From contig JADJGF010000001.1 of the NCBI GenBank assembly GCA_016708125.1, positions 2,440,001 through 2,504,000 on the forward strand: DNA of 64,000 bases, in the 5' to 3' direction. Below, one piece after another: positions 62,518 to 64,000 of the stretch. The first letter of the stretch is position 1. The number at the start of each line of letters is the position of its first letter. The DNA is from Ignavibacteriota bacterium. Lineage in GTDB: Bacteria; Bacteroidota; Ignavibacteria; Ignavibacteriales; Melioribacteraceae. The notes beneath the pieces are model-generated. The model ran no database searches, was not told where the DNA came from, and saw only the letters and a program-made list of their open reading frames with translations. A program made the translations under genes and the position numbers.

Positions 62518-63060
62518 ATGAATATAAAAGCAAAAATTATAGATGAATCTGGGTTAAACAGAACAATTACAAGATTAGCTCACGAAATTCTTGAAAGAAA
62601 TAAAGGTTCTGAAAATATTATATTAATTGGAATGCGAACTAGAGGAGAATTTTTAGCAAAAAGAATTTTAGAGAAAATAACGGAAATTGATAAAAAAACT
62701 CCGCCGCTTGGAATTTTAGATGCAACATTATATAGAGATGATTTTCGCACAAGACTAAAACAACCGGAAGTTTCCGTAACAAATATCACTTTTGATATAA
62801 CTGAAAAAAATGTAATTCTAATTGATGATGTTTTGTACACCGGAAGAACAACCCGCTCAGCTTTAGATGCTTTAATGGATTTAGGCAGACCGAGCTCAAT
62901 TCAGTTTTGCGTTTTAGTTGATAGAGGTCATAGAGAAATGCCGATCAAAGCAGATTTTGTCGGAAAAAATATTCCAACTTCCGTTAATGAAGAAGTAAAA
63001 GTTAAAATGAAAGAAGTAGATGATGAAGATGCGGTTTATTTAATAGAATCACCAAAATAA
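62518..63060 (+). CDS. pyrR: Bifunctional pyr operon regulator / uracil phosphoribosyltransferase PyrR
   Basis: 180 residues with the phosphoribosyltransferase fold. The PRPP loop is NVILIDDVLYTGRTTRSALDA (about 98-118), and PyrR markers include LIGMRTRGEFLAKRI, GILDATLYRDD and VLVDRGHREMPIKADFVGKN. It binds pyr mRNA with UMP or UTP and promotes attenuation; most members also have weak UPRTase activity. The ATG at 62518 has no Shine-Dalgarno because the terminator T-tract occupies that spot. pyrB follows after 14 bp in one operon. Leader structures upstream agree with its known mechanism. Confidence 0.94.
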   Translation: MNIKAKIIDESGLNRTITRLAHEILERNKGSENIILIGMRTRGEFLAKRILEKITEIDKKTPPLGILDATLYRDDFRTRLKQPEVSVTNITFDITEKNVILIDDVLYTGRTTRSALDALMDLGRPSSIQFCVLVDRGHREMPIKADFVGKNIPTSVNEEVKVKMKEVDDEDAVYLIESPK

Positions 63061-63074
63061 TTTTTAGGGGAAAA

Positions 63075-63998
63075 ATGTCATTAAAAATTAAACACCTTTT
63101 GGGTTTGCAAGACGTTTCTAAAAATGATATTCAATTAATTTTAGATACGGCAACAACCTTTAGGGAAGTTTTAGAAAGACCGATTAAAAGAGTTCCAACT
63201 TTACAAGGAACTACAGTTGTAAATTTATTTTATGAAAATTCAACACGTACAAGAATATCTTTTGAGCTTGCAGAAAAAAGGCTTTCCGCAGATACTTTAA
63301 ATTTTTCTACATCAACAAGCAGCGCAAAAAAAGGTGAAACTTTTAAAGATACTGTGAGAAATATTGAAGCAATGAAAATTGATATGATTGTCGTTCGTCA
63401 TCAATCAGCCGGAGTTCCGTTATATTTAACTAAAATTTCTAAAGCATCAATAATTAACGCCGGCGATGGAAGACACGAACATCCAACTCAAGCTTTGCTG
63501 GATATGTATTCAATTAAAGAGAAATTAGGAAAATTAAATGGATTAAAAGTTTGTATTGTTGGAGATATAGCCCACAGCAGAGTTGCACTTTCAAATATAT
63601 TCGGATTAAAAACAATGGGTGCAGAAGTTTCACTTTGTGCACCGCCAACAATGATTCCCAGAAATATTGAGCAATTTGGAATAAAAATTTATCATGATAT
63701 TAACAAAGCCGTAAGTGAAAATGATGTGTTAAATGTTTTAAGAATTCAGCTTGAACGTGATGCCGGAACTACAATTCCTTCTTTAAGAGAATATCATAAT
63801 TATTTTGGAATAACAACAGATGTAATTGAACGAAATAATAAAGATATTTTAATACTTCATCCCGGACCAATAAACAGAGGAGTAGAACTTTCTTCAGAAG
63901 TTGCCGATGGACCGTATCAAATTATTTTAGATCAAGTTACAAACGGCGTTGCAATAAGAATGGCAGTTCTATATTTGTTAGGAACAAAAAATTCGTAA
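63075..63998 (+). CDS. pyrB: Aspartate carbamoyltransferase catalytic subunit
   Basis: 307 residues, complete with its stop just inside the window. Carbamoyl-phosphate site motifs are YENSTRTRISFE (51-62 or so) and DGRHEHPTQALLDMYSI. The aspartate-side motifs DVLNVLRIQLERD and HPGPINRGVELSSEVADG are present. It condenses carbamoyl phosphate with aspartate, the first committed step of pyrimidine synthesis. GGGGAAAA before the ATG gives a strong ribosome-binding site. Operon with pyrR; the rest of the pathway (pyrC and others) probably continues beyond the right edge. Confidence 0.97.
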   Translation: MSLKIKHLLGLQDVSKNDIQLILDTATTFREVLERPIKRVPTLQGTTVVNLFYENSTRTRISFELAEKRLSADTLNFSTSTSSAKKGETFKDTVRNIEAMKIDMIVVRHQSAGVPLYLTKISKASIINAGDGRHEHPTQALLDMYSIKEKLGKLNGLKVCIVGDIAHSRVALSNIFGLKTMGAEVSLCAPPTMIPRNIEQFGIKIYHDINKAVSENDVLNVLRIQLERDAGTTIPSLREYHNYFGITTDVIERNNKDILILHPGPINRGVELSSEVADGPYQIILDQVTNGVAIRMAVLYLLGTKNS

Positions 63999-64000
63999 TT

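Overview
The window is a very AT-rich bacterial chromosome segment (roughly 30% GC by eye). It is densely packed with housekeeping and envelope genes, and I see no phage, insertion sequence, CRISPR array or rRNA. Several features point to a Gram-negative member of the Bacteroidota/Chlorobiota superphylum, most probably class Ignavibacteria. Two secreted enzymes end in type IX-secretion-like C-terminal domains that begin QNFPNPFNP. There is a Kdo-8-phosphate phosphatase, an Oar-like and a CarboxypepD_reg-type TonB-dependent receptor, OmpA-family proteins, a DUF4837 lipoprotein, and a bacillithiol gene (bshA) with a YpdA homologue. The taxonomic call is inference from gene content and protein style, not from a marker-gene search.

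Layout. 1-7.7 kb: the tail of a degenerate rhodanese protein, a MarR regulator, a nucleotide-sugar cluster (galE, rfbC, ugd, then rfbD and a HAD phosphatase) with the convergent bshA, and a DUF134 / His-rich NifX-like pair behind a 26-bp perfect palindrome. 7.8-19.4 kb: small envelope proteins, an AraC regulator, a seven-PAS histidine kinase with a NarL-type response regulator, an RND efflux pair and tRNA-Thr. 19.4-30.2 kb: a TrmH methyltransferase, a DinB-fold protein, a secreted GH13 amylase with an outer-membrane receptor-like protein, an HU protein with a long histone-H1-like tail, a YpdA-like reductase, a secreted sugar dehydrogenase and an EVE protein. 30.3-44.1 kb: a long same-strand housekeeping run (DUF192, AddB-like nuclease, greA, tilS, hpt, ftsH, polyprenol kinase-like, DUF4837, truA, DUF2231, a barrel protein, enoyl-CoA hydratase, an unknown membrane-anchored protein). 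44.1-59.7 kb: the inactive-type half of an M16 peptidase, two tandem multi-OmpA-domain proteins, a MITE-like repeat, kdsC, two divergent TonB receptors, a nucleotide pyrophosphatase, the HxxEH-bearing half of an M16 peptidase, and yajQ. 59.7-64 kb: tRNA-Pro, an HDOD protein, a cluster of small two-TM membrane proteins of unknown function, and pyrR-pyrB behind a leader that looks like a PyrR-controlled attenuator.

How the genes fit together. Envelope assembly and outer-membrane uptake dominate: sugar nucleotides, Kdo, OmpA anchors, TonB receptors, an RND pump, and secreted glycoside and sugar enzymes. Many convergent gene pairs meet with zero or negative spacing and no terminator. Where terminators exist they are clean hairpins. 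Several genes start with TTG or GTG behind a good Shine-Dalgarno sequence. I found no obvious large undescribed defence or biosynthetic system. The best leads are the small membrane-protein cluster at 60.8-62.3 kb, the palindrome-controlled His-rich pair at 7.0-7.7 kb, the M16 peptidase whose two complementary halves lie 12 kb apart, the 158-bp MITE-like element, and the repeat-grown basic tail on HU.
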